Part shown: positions 51,244 through 60,490 of the stretch, in pieces
Position numbering within the stretch: position 1 is the first letter of the stretch
Layout of the letters: the number at the start of each line of letters is the position of its first letter
Source: GCA-2720975 sp964469565
Lineage (GTDB): Bacteria > Planctomycetota > UBA1135 > GCA-002686595
Direction of reading: 5' to 3'
Assembly: GCA_964469565.1 (NCBI GenBank)
Contig: CAYXZD010000001.1
Coordinates: 682,001-746,000, forward strand
Length of the DNA stretch: 64,000 nt
Notes under the pieces: model-generated
What the model was told of the DNA's origin: nothing
Seen by the model: only the letters and a program-made list of their open reading frames with translations
Databases searched by the model: none
Translations under genes and position numbers: made by a program

Positions 51244-54108
51244 ATGCTCACTCCCTGCACACCTCACCCCACCCCCGCACCCGCGGTCAAGCGAGCCGTC
51301 CGGCCTCTTCCCCTGGGCAAATGGGTTCGAGGAGTTGCCGTCTTATTCGCTGCTTGTATCCCCCTAGCTGCATGCCGTCCCAGCGGACCAGCCGTGCGGC
51401 CCGTTGACGTGCCCCATGCGGAAGGCATGGGGAATCGGAACCCATTCGGGGAGTCCAGTGCCCGAGGCAGCCGTCAACGATTCGACTTCGAGAGCCGCCC
51501 TCGTGAGGACGAGCCTCCGAGCTGGGTTCAGGAGCAGGCCCGCGCAAAGAAAGCCATCGCCATGGAGCGGCGGCTTGCGACAGCAACCCAGGCAACCCGG
51601 AACGAACCCGACGGCCCCCACCCCTCAGGAACCGTTGCGGTGCTCTCATGCCAAGTCCCGACAGAGCGTCCCTTCGTGCTGCACGGAACTCTGCCCATCC
51701 CTCGCGGGCAGACTCTCGCAGGGGGGCACATTCCCTTGGAAATCCAGTGCGGCGTGCACGGGTGGAAACCCGCACAGGTCGAAGTCGTCACCCGCTCTCC
51801 GGATGGTACGCCAGAGGTCGTCGAACTCGCAGCCCGGGTGCACGCCCCCGTACCCGCTGGGGATTGGCACCGGTTTGCTGTGCGCAGCCCCCAACCCGCC
51901 GACTCATCGGACCCTCCCGACCGCAGTGCCCAAGATCCTGAGCTGGGATCATGGCCCAATTCCCTAACCCTGCGTTGTCGCGACGTGTTCGGCCATGAGT
52001 ATCAAGCCGACCTCATGGCACACAACTCGCCGCCTGAGCAGCGGCGGACACTCGCTTCGGGAGAAGTCTATGAGCGCATCCGCACCTACTCGGTCCTCCT
52101 CCCAACTCCGTCGATCCAGTCCATCCGTGCGGAGAAAGGAAAGCCCCTACCCCACTTGATGGGCCTCCACGCCTATCTCACCCGCCGCACAGGAGAGTCG
52201 CGAATCTCCCTTGATCTGCGAATCAATAATGGAGCCACCGCTGGGTCGGCACCCGCCCATCCACACACCGAACCTGCAGGGATTGTGTATTGGGATGCAC
52301 TAGAATTGGTGATGCCCGCGGGCTGGAGCGCAGAGTCACTCGTCCAAGATCCATTTCTTGGCGAAGCCTACGAGCAAGGCGGATTCGTAGTCTTGCCCAT
52401 CGTGAAACCCAATCGGAATGGGGAGCTTCACATGATGGGCCCCCAAGCCCAGTGTTTGCGAAGACTGACCCTCTACCCGCCCGATGGGGAAAGCGAACGG
52501 GGCCATCCGAGTATCCAGGGTCTTGCGTTTTGCCAACCCGGCCCTGAACTCTGGTCTTGGTGGAATCCCCTCACCGCCGGTTATTTTCCCCAGAGAAGCC
52601 TGCTCGTACGCTGGGACAGTTTGGGTCGCCAGGGGGTGGGTGCACGGACTGCCTTGAGGGAGCGGGTCGGCACACGCCTGCAGCGCCTGCGCCAAGTTCT
52701 GACCAGCGGCGAAGCCGGGGGCCGCCTTGTGTGTGGGCCCGTGATGGGCTGGGCCCAACCCATGGGAGTCCCGATTCAGGGTATGACAGGAGGCTCGGGA
52801 ATCGAGGCACTCGATGGCCAGCGCATGGCCTTCGCCGCTGACTCTCGAGGAGTCGAAGCGCTGATGCTCGAACATCGCATGCACGCATGCCGCCAACGCG
52901 ATGCTCAGTGGAGCGCGATGGGTGAACCGGTCGGCTATCATTTGTGGGCTGATCAGCAGGGCAAGGTCCCGTTTGATTTCCGTACAAATGCAGGAATGGT
53001 TCCGCCCGCGTTCAAGTTACCCGCCCGAGGGGGTCCTCCTGCGTCGGAACAGGTGCGTGCCGTGCAACTCGCCAATCTCCGTCCATCCTACGACCGCGCG
53101 AGTCCCGGACAATCGGACGGACAAATGCCAACCGAGGACTCAGCACTCCTCACTTGGTGGCCGCACGATGGTCAGCACATGGTTCGCTACACCGGTGCCC
53201 CAAAGGCCCTCGTTTGGCTCGCCAATGACGCCTTAGCCAAGGACTCACTTCTGCACGCAGCCGAGTTATTCCACCTTGCGTTCCACGAGGGGACCCACAA
53301 GCGGGAGAACTGGTCGCCAGGTATGACGTTACGTGTCTTGGAGAATCTAGTCAGGCGATATCCAGGACATGGTCTGCCGATCGGCCGGGACCAAGCTTGG
53401 GGAATCGACGCAGCCTGCGCCGCCTACAGTTGCGCCACGCCTCAGTGGCGGGAGCAACACAAGTCCTGGCTCACACGGGTCGCACAATTACTGGTGGATG
53501 GAGCCATGCCCAACGGGCTCTTGCAGCGTCAGGTCAACGGTAAAGTCCTCGACGGGCGCTATGCATCCAGCCAGACCTTCGAGGCCCACTTTCTCCTCCA
53601 CGCTGAACGCTGCCTCATTGAATCGGTTCTGAGCAAGGTTGAGCCAGAGCTAGCCCAGAGTCTGCTGGAGATTCACAATGCTGGTCTCGACTACCTGTAC
53701 TTTGGGCCGGTGTGGTCAGCGCCGATGACCACTTTGCACAGCAAGACACCTATCGCAGGGCCCCGCTGGCACTTTGCCGTAGCTCCAGGGGATGATTATT
53801 CCGAGGCCCCCTATTGCTCACCCGAAGATTACGGCCCGGCCTTCCTGCCCAGTGAAGGACTCGACTTGGGTGTGGAGACGCGTTACGGGTGGGGTCCGCT
53901 GGCCTATGCAATGGCGCATCCCGATGCGGACGATCGAGGTGGGTTAGAGAGCCGCTTTCTACGCCGCAGTCTCGATGTGGAGATCGCTTGTGATAGCCCA
54001 TCCGAACGCCTACGTAGGCTTTTCCATGCGGCCCGTCGCGAGAGTAGCGACTTTTCGGGTAGCTGGGCGGGCTATGCAGGCTATCTCCAGAGCCTAGGAG
54101 TCCATTGA
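51244..54108 (+). CDS. Large uncharacterised lipoprotein
   Basis: A 954-residue protein with a lipobox-type IPLAAC (Cys44) after a basic region and hydrophobic stretch. The first 400 residues are a beta-rich, Pro/Arg-rich part with many charged residues; residues 430-560 contain QCLRRLTLYPPDG and WWNPLTAGYFPQRSLLV; the C-terminal half (from about 640) is helical with HLAFHEGTHKRENWSPGMTLRVLENLVRRYPGHGL and SQTFEAHFLLHAERCLIESVLSKV, which suggests an alpha/alpha toroid. No catalytic motif recognised. A TAGACT hexamer lies 13 nt upstream of the start, so the transcript could have a very short leader. Confidence 0.65.
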   Translation: MLTPCTPHPTPAPAVKRAVRPLPLGKWVRGVAVLFAACIPLAACRPSGPAVRPVDVPHAEGMGNRNPFGESSARGSRQRFDFESRPREDEPPSWVQEQARAKKAIAMERRLATATQATRNEPDGPHPSGTVAVLSCQVPTERPFVLHGTLPIPRGQTLAGGHIPLEIQCGVHGWKPAQVEVVTRSPDGTPEVVELAARVHAPVPAGDWHRFAVRSPQPADSSDPPDRSAQDPELGSWPNSLTLRCRDVFGHEYQADLMAHNSPPEQRRTLASGEVYERIRTYSVLLPTPSIQSIRAEKGKPLPHLMGLHAYLTRRTGESRISLDLRINNGATAGSAPAHPHTEPAGIVYWDALELVMPAGWSAESLVQDPFLGEAYEQGGFVVLPIVKPNRNGELHMMGPQAQCLRRLTLYPPDGESERGHPSIQGLAFCQPGPELWSWWNPLTAGYFPQRSLLVRWDSLGRQGVGARTALRERVGTRLQRLRQVLTSGEAGGRLVCGPVMGWAQPMGVPIQGMTGGSGIEALDGQRMAFAADSRGVEALMLEHRMHACRQRDAQWSAMGEPVGYHLWADQQGKVPFDFRTNAGMVPPAFKLPARGGPPASEQVRAVQLANLRPSYDRASPGQSDGQMPTEDSALLTWWPHDGQHMVRYTGAPKALVWLANDALAKDSLLHAAELFHLAFHEGTHKRENWSPGMTLRVLENLVRRYPGHGLPIGRDQAWGIDAACAAYSCATPQWREQHKSWLTRVAQLLVDGAMPNGLLQRQVNGKVLDGRYASSQTFEAHFLLHAERCLIESVLSKVEPELAQSLLEIHNAGLDYLYFGPVWSAPMTTLHSKTPIAGPRWHFAVAPGDDYSEAPYCSPEDYGPAFLPSEGLDLGVETRYGWGPLAYAMAHPDADDRGGLESRFLRRSLDVEIACDSPSERLRRLFHAARRESSDFSGSWAGYAGYLQSLGVH

Positions 54109-54232
54109 TGGGGTAGACCTGCCAACCTGTTTCTCAGGGTGAGCCACAGTGCCATTCAAGGGCCCATCGTCTCGCACCGGACCATTCAGGCAGTCCAGCT
54201 CCCAAGCCAATACTTGGGGCCGCCCTTCGCTC

Positions 54233-54272
54233 TAGAATCGGCCTCCCTATAACCAAGAGGGAGGGTATTCTA
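54233..54272 (+). promoter_or_regulatory. Structured leader upstream of the DHOR gene
   Basis: CCTCCCT (54242-54248) and AGGGAGG (54258-54264) pair around a 9-nt loop, and outside them AGAAT and ATTCT can extend the stem across small internal loops. It lies 92 nt before the DHOR start and overlaps a TAGAAT -10-like hexamer (54233-54238). It could be a protein-binding site or a structured leader. Confidence 0.35.
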
Positions 54273-54355
54273 TGTGCATCCGGCCCCCCGACTGTCCCCA
54301 CCATCGGTGCACATCCCGAATCCAGTGCATCCGCCTTGCTCCGATCAACTCCCCT

Positions 54356-56722
54356 ATGACTCGAGCCCCTCTTTGGCTAGCAAGCATTACAGCATTGGCC
54401 TGTAGTCCTCTCCTCGCCCAGCAACAGCCCCAGCCCTTCATGGGACAGCCAGTCCCTGGACTTTCTGCGGCTGAACTCAACCTGTTTCTCCTCGGCCAGA
54501 CCGACTTCCTGACACCGCTCACCACCCAGGACGGACTCGGGCCCATTTTCAATGAACCGTCCTGTGCCGGGTGCCACAATCATCCTGCCGTGGGTGGATC
54601 CAGTACCCGTGTGGTGACACGCTTTGGGATCGCCGCAACCGGTGGAAGCCCATTCGATCCCATGGATGGGCTTGGTGGATCCTTACTACAGGACCAATCT
54701 GAGGACCTCGCCTGCCGGGAGGTCGTCCCCCCCCAGGCCAACGTTATCGCGGGGCGCAAGACACCCATCGCATTTGGAAGTGGCCTGCTGACCGAGATCC
54801 TCGACAGTGACATTGAGGCCAATGCTGCCAATCAACCCCCAGGACTAGCAGGCTTCGTAAGCTACGTCTCCGACCCAGCCAATCCAGGCGCTGCGTTGCG
54901 CCCCGCGCGTTTTGGTTGGAAGGGTGATGCTCTCAGCGCTGAGTCATTCTCGATTGGTGCAGGGCTCAATGAAATGGGCCTCACATCTGTGTTTGCTCCT
55001 GTGGAGAATGCACCCAATGGAGACCAGGCACTTCTGGCAGCCTGCGACTCAGTGGCTGACCCAGAGGACAAACCCGATGCCAACGGCATCACGCACGTCG
55101 ACCATTGGACGAAGTTTCAACGCCTGCTGGCTCCGCCGGCCCAGACTCCCCGCTCTGGAATGGCTGGTGAGGTACTCTTCAACAGCATCGGCTGCGTGGA
55201 TTGCCATGTGCGTGAGTACACCACTGGACCCGCAGTGGAGCCCCAACTGTCGGGCGTACGCGTGGCCCCCTATTCAGACTTCCTCGTGCACGACATGGGG
55301 ACTCTCGGTGATGGGATCGTGCAGGCCAACGCAAGCGAAACGCAGATGTTTACTCGTCCCCTGTGGGGCCTTGCCCTGCGCAACTCGTTCTTGCACGACG
55401 GCAGTGTCACGGGCGGTACCTTCTTTGACTTGATGGTCATGGCTGTCGCTGCCCACGACGGTGAGGGCGCCGCTTCTCGGGATCAATTCAACGCACTGTC
55501 CTTCGGAGACCAGACCCTTGTAGTCGATTTCCTGCAATCCCTCGGCCAGACGGAGTTCGATTTTGAACTCGACAATGACCTCGACGAGTTTGACTGGTTC
55601 TTCCTTCAACCCATGCTGACAGGACCCGGCGGGAACATTGGCCCCAATGATCCTGGAGCGATTGCCGACATGGATCAGGATGGGGACTTTGATCTTTTGG
55701 AGTTTGCACACCTCCAGCAGACTTTTACGGGGCAGGTCACGAGCCCCGCCCCTCGCCCTGAGCCCCTCTCGACCCAGCTACACACTCGACTGCGTGCAGG
55801 CGGAGCCCGCGCCTATGTGGCCCCAGGGGCTCGCCTGCACTACGACGTTCAGGGAACCCTTTCAGACAAGCAGACCGACGGCTTGGCCATGTTCAGCCTC
55901 GACCTGAGCTTTGACGGAGGCCCCGTCGCTAGCCTCCGCCCACCCGCTGACGGAAGCATGCAAGAATTTGTGAGCCCACGGGGGCTTTGCAATCCGGCCG
56001 GGTTCGGAGGCACAGCCATCGGCTCGGATCAAGTGCAAGTCGGGGGAGCCCAAAACACCATATCCAACAGCTTCGCGCCTACGCCCACGGGCAACGTAGT
56101 CACTGGCATCGCCCAGCGAGGATCCTGGCAAACTCTAGCCGCGGGCACACTGCAAGCTCCTACGACGATTGGTGCGTACACACTTTCACTGGCTAATGTG
56201 TCGGCCACGGGGCTCGTGCCGGGCAACACGGGGCTCTCCTACTCTCCCGTGGTGAATGTACCCGCAGCCAGCCAGCGCAACCTCACCGTGCATGTCGATG
56301 CCTGTGCACCCGCACCCTATTGCACATCAAAGACAACTTCCTCTGGTGGCTTGCCGTTGATGCGTTGGAAGGGCCTGGCAAGCGCAACCGGCTCCAATGA
56401 CTTTCACCTCTGGGCCACCGACCTCCAAGGGGATGAGCTGGGCATGTTCTTGTACAGTTTAGCCCCAGACAACAGCCCGTTCTTTGGCGGCACTCTATGC
56501 CTAGGGGGGTCCATTCGACGCACTCCAGTCATGCCCACGGGTGGCGACAAGGGGGTCTGTAACGGAAGCCTTGATTTTTTCATGACTCAAAACTTCATGG
56601 CCGCTAGAGGGCTTACCCCGGGAACCCTCGTGCATGCTCAAGCCTGGTTCCGAGACAGCCTGCACCCGGATGGCACGGGTGTTGGCCTGACGGATGCCAT
56701 CACCTTTACAATCTGCCCATGA
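54356..56722 (+). CDS. Di-haem oxidoreductase (DHOR) with dockerin-like and recurrent C-terminal modules
   Basis: The 788-residue secreted protein from ATG 54356 has a signal peptide ending at LLAQQ. The DHOR part carries two haem c sites, CAGCH (about residue 70) and CVDCH (about 280), with PTRPLWGL-type LWGLALRNSFLHDG segments typical of this putative peroxidase family. A dockerin/EF-hand-like segment DMDQDGDFDLLEFAHLQQ follows (about 440-457). After a linker of beta character the C-terminal about 130 residues start at YCTSKTTSSGG and contain GGTLCLGGSIRRTPV, the 'class B' form of the recurrent C-terminal module. Presumably periplasmic or surface. Confidence 0.88.
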   Translation: MTRAPLWLASITALACSPLLAQQQPQPFMGQPVPGLSAAELNLFLLGQTDFLTPLTTQDGLGPIFNEPSCAGCHNHPAVGGSSTRVVTRFGIAATGGSPFDPMDGLGGSLLQDQSEDLACREVVPPQANVIAGRKTPIAFGSGLLTEILDSDIEANAANQPPGLAGFVSYVSDPANPGAALRPARFGWKGDALSAESFSIGAGLNEMGLTSVFAPVENAPNGDQALLAACDSVADPEDKPDANGITHVDHWTKFQRLLAPPAQTPRSGMAGEVLFNSIGCVDCHVREYTTGPAVEPQLSGVRVAPYSDFLVHDMGTLGDGIVQANASETQMFTRPLWGLALRNSFLHDGSVTGGTFFDLMVMAVAAHDGEGAASRDQFNALSFGDQTLVVDFLQSLGQTEFDFELDNDLDEFDWFFLQPMLTGPGGNIGPNDPGAIADMDQDGDFDLLEFAHLQQTFTGQVTSPAPRPEPLSTQLHTRLRAGGARAYVAPGARLHYDVQGTLSDKQTDGLAMFSLDLSFDGGPVASLRPPADGSMQEFVSPRGLCNPAGFGGTAIGSDQVQVGGAQNTISNSFAPTPTGNVVTGIAQRGSWQTLAAGTLQAPTTIGAYTLSLANVSATGLVPGNTGLSYSPVVNVPAASQRNLTVHVDACAPAPYCTSKTTSSGGLPLMRWKGLASATGSNDFHLWATDLQGDELGMFLYSLAPDNSPFFGGTLCLGGSIRRTPVMPTGGDKGVCNGSLDFFMTQNFMAARGLTPGTLVHAQAWFRDSLHPDGTGVGLTDAITFTICP

Positions 56723-56857
56723 TTTCATGGGCCCTAGGCATACGACCTGGGGCTCCTCCGCAACCCTCTCGGGGTTCCCCCTCTCCTCCCCATACACCCT
56801 TCCCCCCTAGCCAAAACCCAGCCCGCTAGGAATCATTCCCGCTGAACCCACTCTCCC

Positions 56858-58639
56858 ATGCGACCAATTTCCTTGACTGCACTCGCCATTGTGTTGACGA
56901 GCAGCGCCTCGGCCCAGATCAGTTGGGCCTCCTACAGCTTGGATAACTCGCGGCTCAACGCCTCGGGAAGCACCGTGATGAACGACGCCCAAGAGAAGGA
57001 CTACGCGTGGGGCGATTTAGACAACGATGGCTGGGTCGACCTCGTCATCGCGCGAAAAACGCCTTACACCAACCCGGGCGGGCAGACGAATGTGCTGCTC
57101 ATGAATGAAGCAGGAGTCCTGACCGACCGCACGGCCACTTATGCAGTGGCCTCGGATGTGGCGGGAGACAATGGGTTCTTGGCGGCTACCAACGACCGCG
57201 ACATCGCTGTAGCGGACGTCAATATGGATGGTTGGTTGGATGTGATCACATCAGCAGCCGTGGCTCCAAGCCAGCCCAAGCACATATCCCACCCGCGCGT
57301 TTACATCAACTTGGGAGACAACGCGTCAGGTACTTGGCTCGGATTGCGTTTCGAAGATGGGCGCATCCCTGATTTTGGGACATTCCCAAACTTTTGCGCT
57401 GTGGCGGTGGGCGACGTGACCAATGACGGCTTCCCAGACTTGTACTTCGCACACTATGAACAGTCTGCCACCGTGGATTTGAACGACAAGCTCCTCGTGA
57501 ACGATGGCAGCGGGTTCTTCGCCGACGAAAGCAACCAACGCATGAGTTCAGCCATGCTCGATTCAAGTTTTGGTGTGTCAGCCGTCATCGCTGACATGAA
57601 TGGCGACGGTCTGAATGATGTGGTCAAGAATACTTCCCTAGGATCGACGGGAGCCTCAGGCCCCCGGGTCATCGTGGACTACAACGACCCAATCAATCCC
57701 GGCTACTTTACTCTTTTTGACGAGGCCTACTCCGGTCAGCCCTACCACGCCAGCGTGGGCGATCTCAACCAGGACAGCAAGCTGGACATGCTCATCTCTG
57801 ATGATGCTTCCGATCGCTACCTTTTGAATACGGGAACTGATCCTTTCGGCCGAGTCAATTGGAGTGCAGCCTTCACGTTCAACACCGATGACGGTTTTGG
57901 CAGCAACAACATCATCGTCGACATCAACAATGATGGCTGGGACGATGCCATCGTGTGCGACGTGGACGTCGATATTCCAGGTTGCTCGCGGCGCATGCAC
58001 GTGTTCCATAACAAGGGCGGAAGCGTGGGCGGCAACGTCACCATCAAGGAGGAGAGTGGCTCGGGCTTCACAGGCGTGACCGGCCTAACGGCGGCTGCAC
58101 TGCGAGGCATGCACGACATTGCCGTGTTCGATCTCGACAATGACGGGGACCTCGATTGGGTTTTGGGAGACTGCAATGGGACCAACCTGTATGTCAATGA
58201 CATGAATACTCCCGGGGGACCGATCGGCACAAACTACTGTGGGCCGGCCATCCCCAACTCAAGCGGGTTTCCGGCATCCATTGGGGGGAATGGCTCGGCT
58301 CAAGTTAGCCTCAACGATGTCACCCTCACGGCGAGCAACCTGCCCAATAAGCAGTTTGGCTACTTCCTGACTTCCCAAACCAGTGGGTTCATCCCCACTC
58401 CCGGGACTTCCCAGGGCAATCTCTGCCTGGGGGGCGTCATGGGCCGCTACTCGGCATTCATCCTGAATTCGGGTACCTCGGGCCAGTTCCAGCTATCGCT
58501 CGACTTAACCCAAATGCCGCCACCGGTCCAAACGATCGTTCTCCCCGGTGACACCTGGCATTTTGTCGCTTGGTTTAGGGATAAGAATCCCAATGTCACC
58601 AGCAACTTCACGGATGGGCTCAGGATTCTATTCCAGTAG
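56858..58639 (+). CDS. FG-GAP/VCBS secreted protein with recurrent C-terminal module
   Basis: The 593-residue protein has a signal peptide (about 1-20, cleaved near SASAQ) and VCBS/FG-GAP repeats with calcium loops: WGDLDNDGWVDLVIARK, DVNMDGWLDVIT, DVTNDGFPDLYFAHY, DMNGDGLNDVVKN, DLNQDSKLDMLISDD, DINNDGWDDAIVCDVD and DLDNDGDLDWVLGD. The last about 135 residues start at YCGPAIPNSSGFPASIGG and end with NFTDGLRILFQ, the class A form of the recurrent C-terminal module seen at the end of the sugar dehydrogenase. Surface protein of unknown ligand. Confidence 0.88.
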   Translation: MRPISLTALAIVLTSSASAQISWASYSLDNSRLNASGSTVMNDAQEKDYAWGDLDNDGWVDLVIARKTPYTNPGGQTNVLLMNEAGVLTDRTATYAVASDVAGDNGFLAATNDRDIAVADVNMDGWLDVITSAAVAPSQPKHISHPRVYINLGDNASGTWLGLRFEDGRIPDFGTFPNFCAVAVGDVTNDGFPDLYFAHYEQSATVDLNDKLLVNDGSGFFADESNQRMSSAMLDSSFGVSAVIADMNGDGLNDVVKNTSLGSTGASGPRVIVDYNDPINPGYFTLFDEAYSGQPYHASVGDLNQDSKLDMLISDDASDRYLLNTGTDPFGRVNWSAAFTFNTDDGFGSNNIIVDINNDGWDDAIVCDVDVDIPGCSRRMHVFHNKGGSVGGNVTIKEESGSGFTGVTGLTAAALRGMHDIAVFDLDNDGDLDWVLGDCNGTNLYVNDMNTPGGPIGTNYCGPAIPNSSGFPASIGGNGSAQVSLNDVTLTASNLPNKQFGYFLTSQTSGFIPTPGTSQGNLCLGGVMGRYSAFILNSGTSGQFQLSLDLTQMPPPVQTIVLPGDTWHFVAWFRDKNPNVTSNFTDGLRILFQ

Positions 58640-58699
58640 AGCCTCTGAACCGCCCCGGCGCGCCCCGATTCCACGCTGACCCGCAAACGACTGCTTGTT

Positions 58700-59482
58700 G
58701 TGAGCGATTCGATGGAAGACCCAGCGTCCCCCCCCAGTGCGCAATCAGGCCCAGTTCGGCTGGCCATGTGGTCAGGCCCGCGCAACATCTCCACAGCGCT
58801 CATGCGTTCATTCGATGCGCGCGCAGATGCATACGTTTGCGATGAGCCCTTCTATGCGCATTACCTACGCGAGACGGGCCTGCCCCATCCGATGGCGGAG
58901 GAGATCCAGAAGCATCACGACTGCGATGCTGAGCGGGTGGCTCACTGGCTCACGGGGCCAATCCCCAATGGAGCGCGTGTGTTCTACCAAAAACACATGG
59001 CTCACCACTTGCTCCCCACTGTTCCCCGCAACTGGATCGATCAAGTCAGCCACGCATTCCTCATCCGGGAGCCGAGGCAGATGCTTGCTTCCCTACTCAA
59101 GGTCCTCCCCGACGCTAGTCTCAGGGACACGGGCCTGACCTGCCAAGTCGAACTCTTTGAGCAACAACGCAAGCACACCGGGCGAGTGCCTGCCGTAGTA
59201 GACAGCGCAGATTTGCTCCGCAATCCCGCTGCCATGTTAGAAGCCCTCTGTGAATCGGTGGGGATTCCCCCTGACCCCGCCATGTTGACCTGGAAACCTG
59301 GACCACGGCCGACGGATGGGTGCTGGGCCCCCGTCTGGTATGGTGCGACCCATGAGTCCACGGGATTTGCCCCGTGGACACCCGCTTCCCCAAGCCTGCC
59401 GGAGGGAACCGGCCCCCTACTCGAACGCTGCGAAGAGCTCTACCAGCAATTGGCGCAGCACCGTATCGTCTGCCCCACATGA
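58700..59482 (+). CDS. Sulfotransferase-family protein
   Basis: The 260-residue cytoplasmic protein shows the PAPS-binding 5' loop region RLAMWSGPRNISTALMRSFDARADAYV and a 3' motif AFLIREPRQMLASLL, typical of small sulfotransferase-like proteins. A GTG at 58700 or ATG at 58712 can start it. The stop overlaps the aminotransferase start by 4 nt (ATGA). In plants and fungi proteins of this family are fused to or listed with branched-chain aminotransferase-like proteins, and the same pairing occurs here, so the two act in a common step. The sulfated molecule is unknown. Confidence 0.75.
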   Translation: MSDSMEDPASPPSAQSGPVRLAMWSGPRNISTALMRSFDARADAYVCDEPFYAHYLRETGLPHPMAEEIQKHHDCDAERVAHWLTGPIPNGARVFYQKHMAHHLLPTVPRNWIDQVSHAFLIREPRQMLASLLKVLPDASLRDTGLTCQVELFEQQRKHTGRVPAVVDSADLLRNPAAMLEALCESVGIPPDPAMLTWKPGPRPTDGCWAPVWYGATHESTGFAPWTPASPSLPEGTGPLLERCEELYQQLAQHRIVCPT

Positions 59483-60381
59483 AGCAAACTTACAATCAGG
59501 CCAATCGGGATCTGCAGATCTGGGTCGGGGACGGTCTCTACCATCGAGACCAAGCAAGGGTGAGCGTATTCGATTCTCTCGTCCAAGGGGGGGATGGCTG
59601 CTGGGAAGGCCTCAGACTCTACGACGGCCGCATCTTCAAGTTAGAAGAGCACCTACTGCGCCTGCGGCACTCGGCCCAGGCCCTGGCGTTTGCAGAGATA
59701 CCCAGCGACGACGATTTGATCGATGCCATTCGTGCCACCTTGGTGGCCAACCAGATGCATACCGGCGTGCACATCCGGCTGACACTGTCGCGGGGAACCA
59801 AGATCACATCGGGCATGGACCCTCGCCTGAACCAATCGGGTCCCACCCTAATCGTCTTGGCCGAGCACAAACCACCGGTCTACGACACGACCGGCCTGCG
59901 CCTCGTAAGCTCGTCCCTGAGACGCTTTCCTCCCGACTGCCTCGACCCCAAGATACATCACAACAATCTGCTGCAGTCCATTCTTGCCAAGGTGGAGGCC
60001 AATGCCGCAGATGCCGATGATGCGCTTCTGCTGGATGTGCACGGATTCGTGGCAGAAACCAATGCCACGCACCTCTTTGGCGTCTGCAACGGTGGATTAT
60101 TCACTTCTACGACAGCAGCCTGCCCCGAGGGAGTGACCCGCGCGACCGTGCTGGAGTTATGCAAACAGCACAGCATCGAGTGTGAGGTACGGGCGGTCTC
60201 TCAGGCCGAACTGTACCGAGCCGACGAAGTATTCTGCACGGGCACCATGGGAGAACTCGCGGCAGTCGTCAGTATTGACGGTCGCACGATCGGTTCCGGA
60301 CGGGTGGGACCCGTGACCCAACGCCTGAGCGAGCTATATCGAGCACTCACCCAGGAATCGGGCACGCGCATCGTCCCCTAG
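59479..60381 (+). CDS. Class-IV aminotransferase (branched-chain/D-amino acid type)
   Basis: The 300-residue protein has the PLP-enzyme fold IV layout: VFDSLVQGGDGCWEGLRLYDGRIFKLEEHLLRLRHSA (about 28-65, shown as its two halves elsewhere), then the PLP-Lys segment DPKIHHNNLLQSILAKVEA and GFVAETNATHLF, ending in GTMGELAAVVSIDGRTIG. The Lys-xxx-HNN arrangement is that of branched-chain aminotransferase-like proteins. ATG overlaps the sulfotransferase stop. Likely transaminates an amino or keto acid linked to the sulfotransferase product. Confidence 0.85.
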   Translation: MKQTYNQANRDLQIWVGDGLYHRDQARVSVFDSLVQGGDGCWEGLRLYDGRIFKLEEHLLRLRHSAQALAFAEIPSDDDLIDAIRATLVANQMHTGVHIRLTLSRGTKITSGMDPRLNQSGPTLIVLAEHKPPVYDTTGLRLVSSSLRRFPPDCLDPKIHHNNLLQSILAKVEANAADADDALLLDVHGFVAETNATHLFGVCNGGLFTSTTAACPEGVTRATVLELCKQHSIECEVRAVSQAELYRADEVFCTGTMGELAAVVSIDGRTIGSGRVGPVTQRLSELYRALTQESGTRIVP

Positions 60382-60389
60382 AATGCACC

Positions 60390-60477
60390 GACCCAGCCCC
60401 GACAGCACGAGGGGACTGGGTCTGTCGGGGGACTGGGTCTGTTGCGGGACTGGCTCTCTAGGGGGCTGGGTCTGTAG
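60390..60477 (+). terminator. Terminator with repeated alternative arms
   Basis: GACCCAGCCCCGACAG (60390-60405) can pair with CTGTCGGGG-(G)(A)-CTGGGTC (60422-60439), a 16-bp stem with one small bulge, or with an earlier shorter arm at 60411-60422. The right-hand arm is repeated: four about 17-bp units of GGGACTGGGTCTGT type run from 60411 to 60477. The block lies between the convergent aminotransferase and htpG genes. Confidence 0.6.
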
Positions 60478-60490
60478 GCGCCGTTGATCG

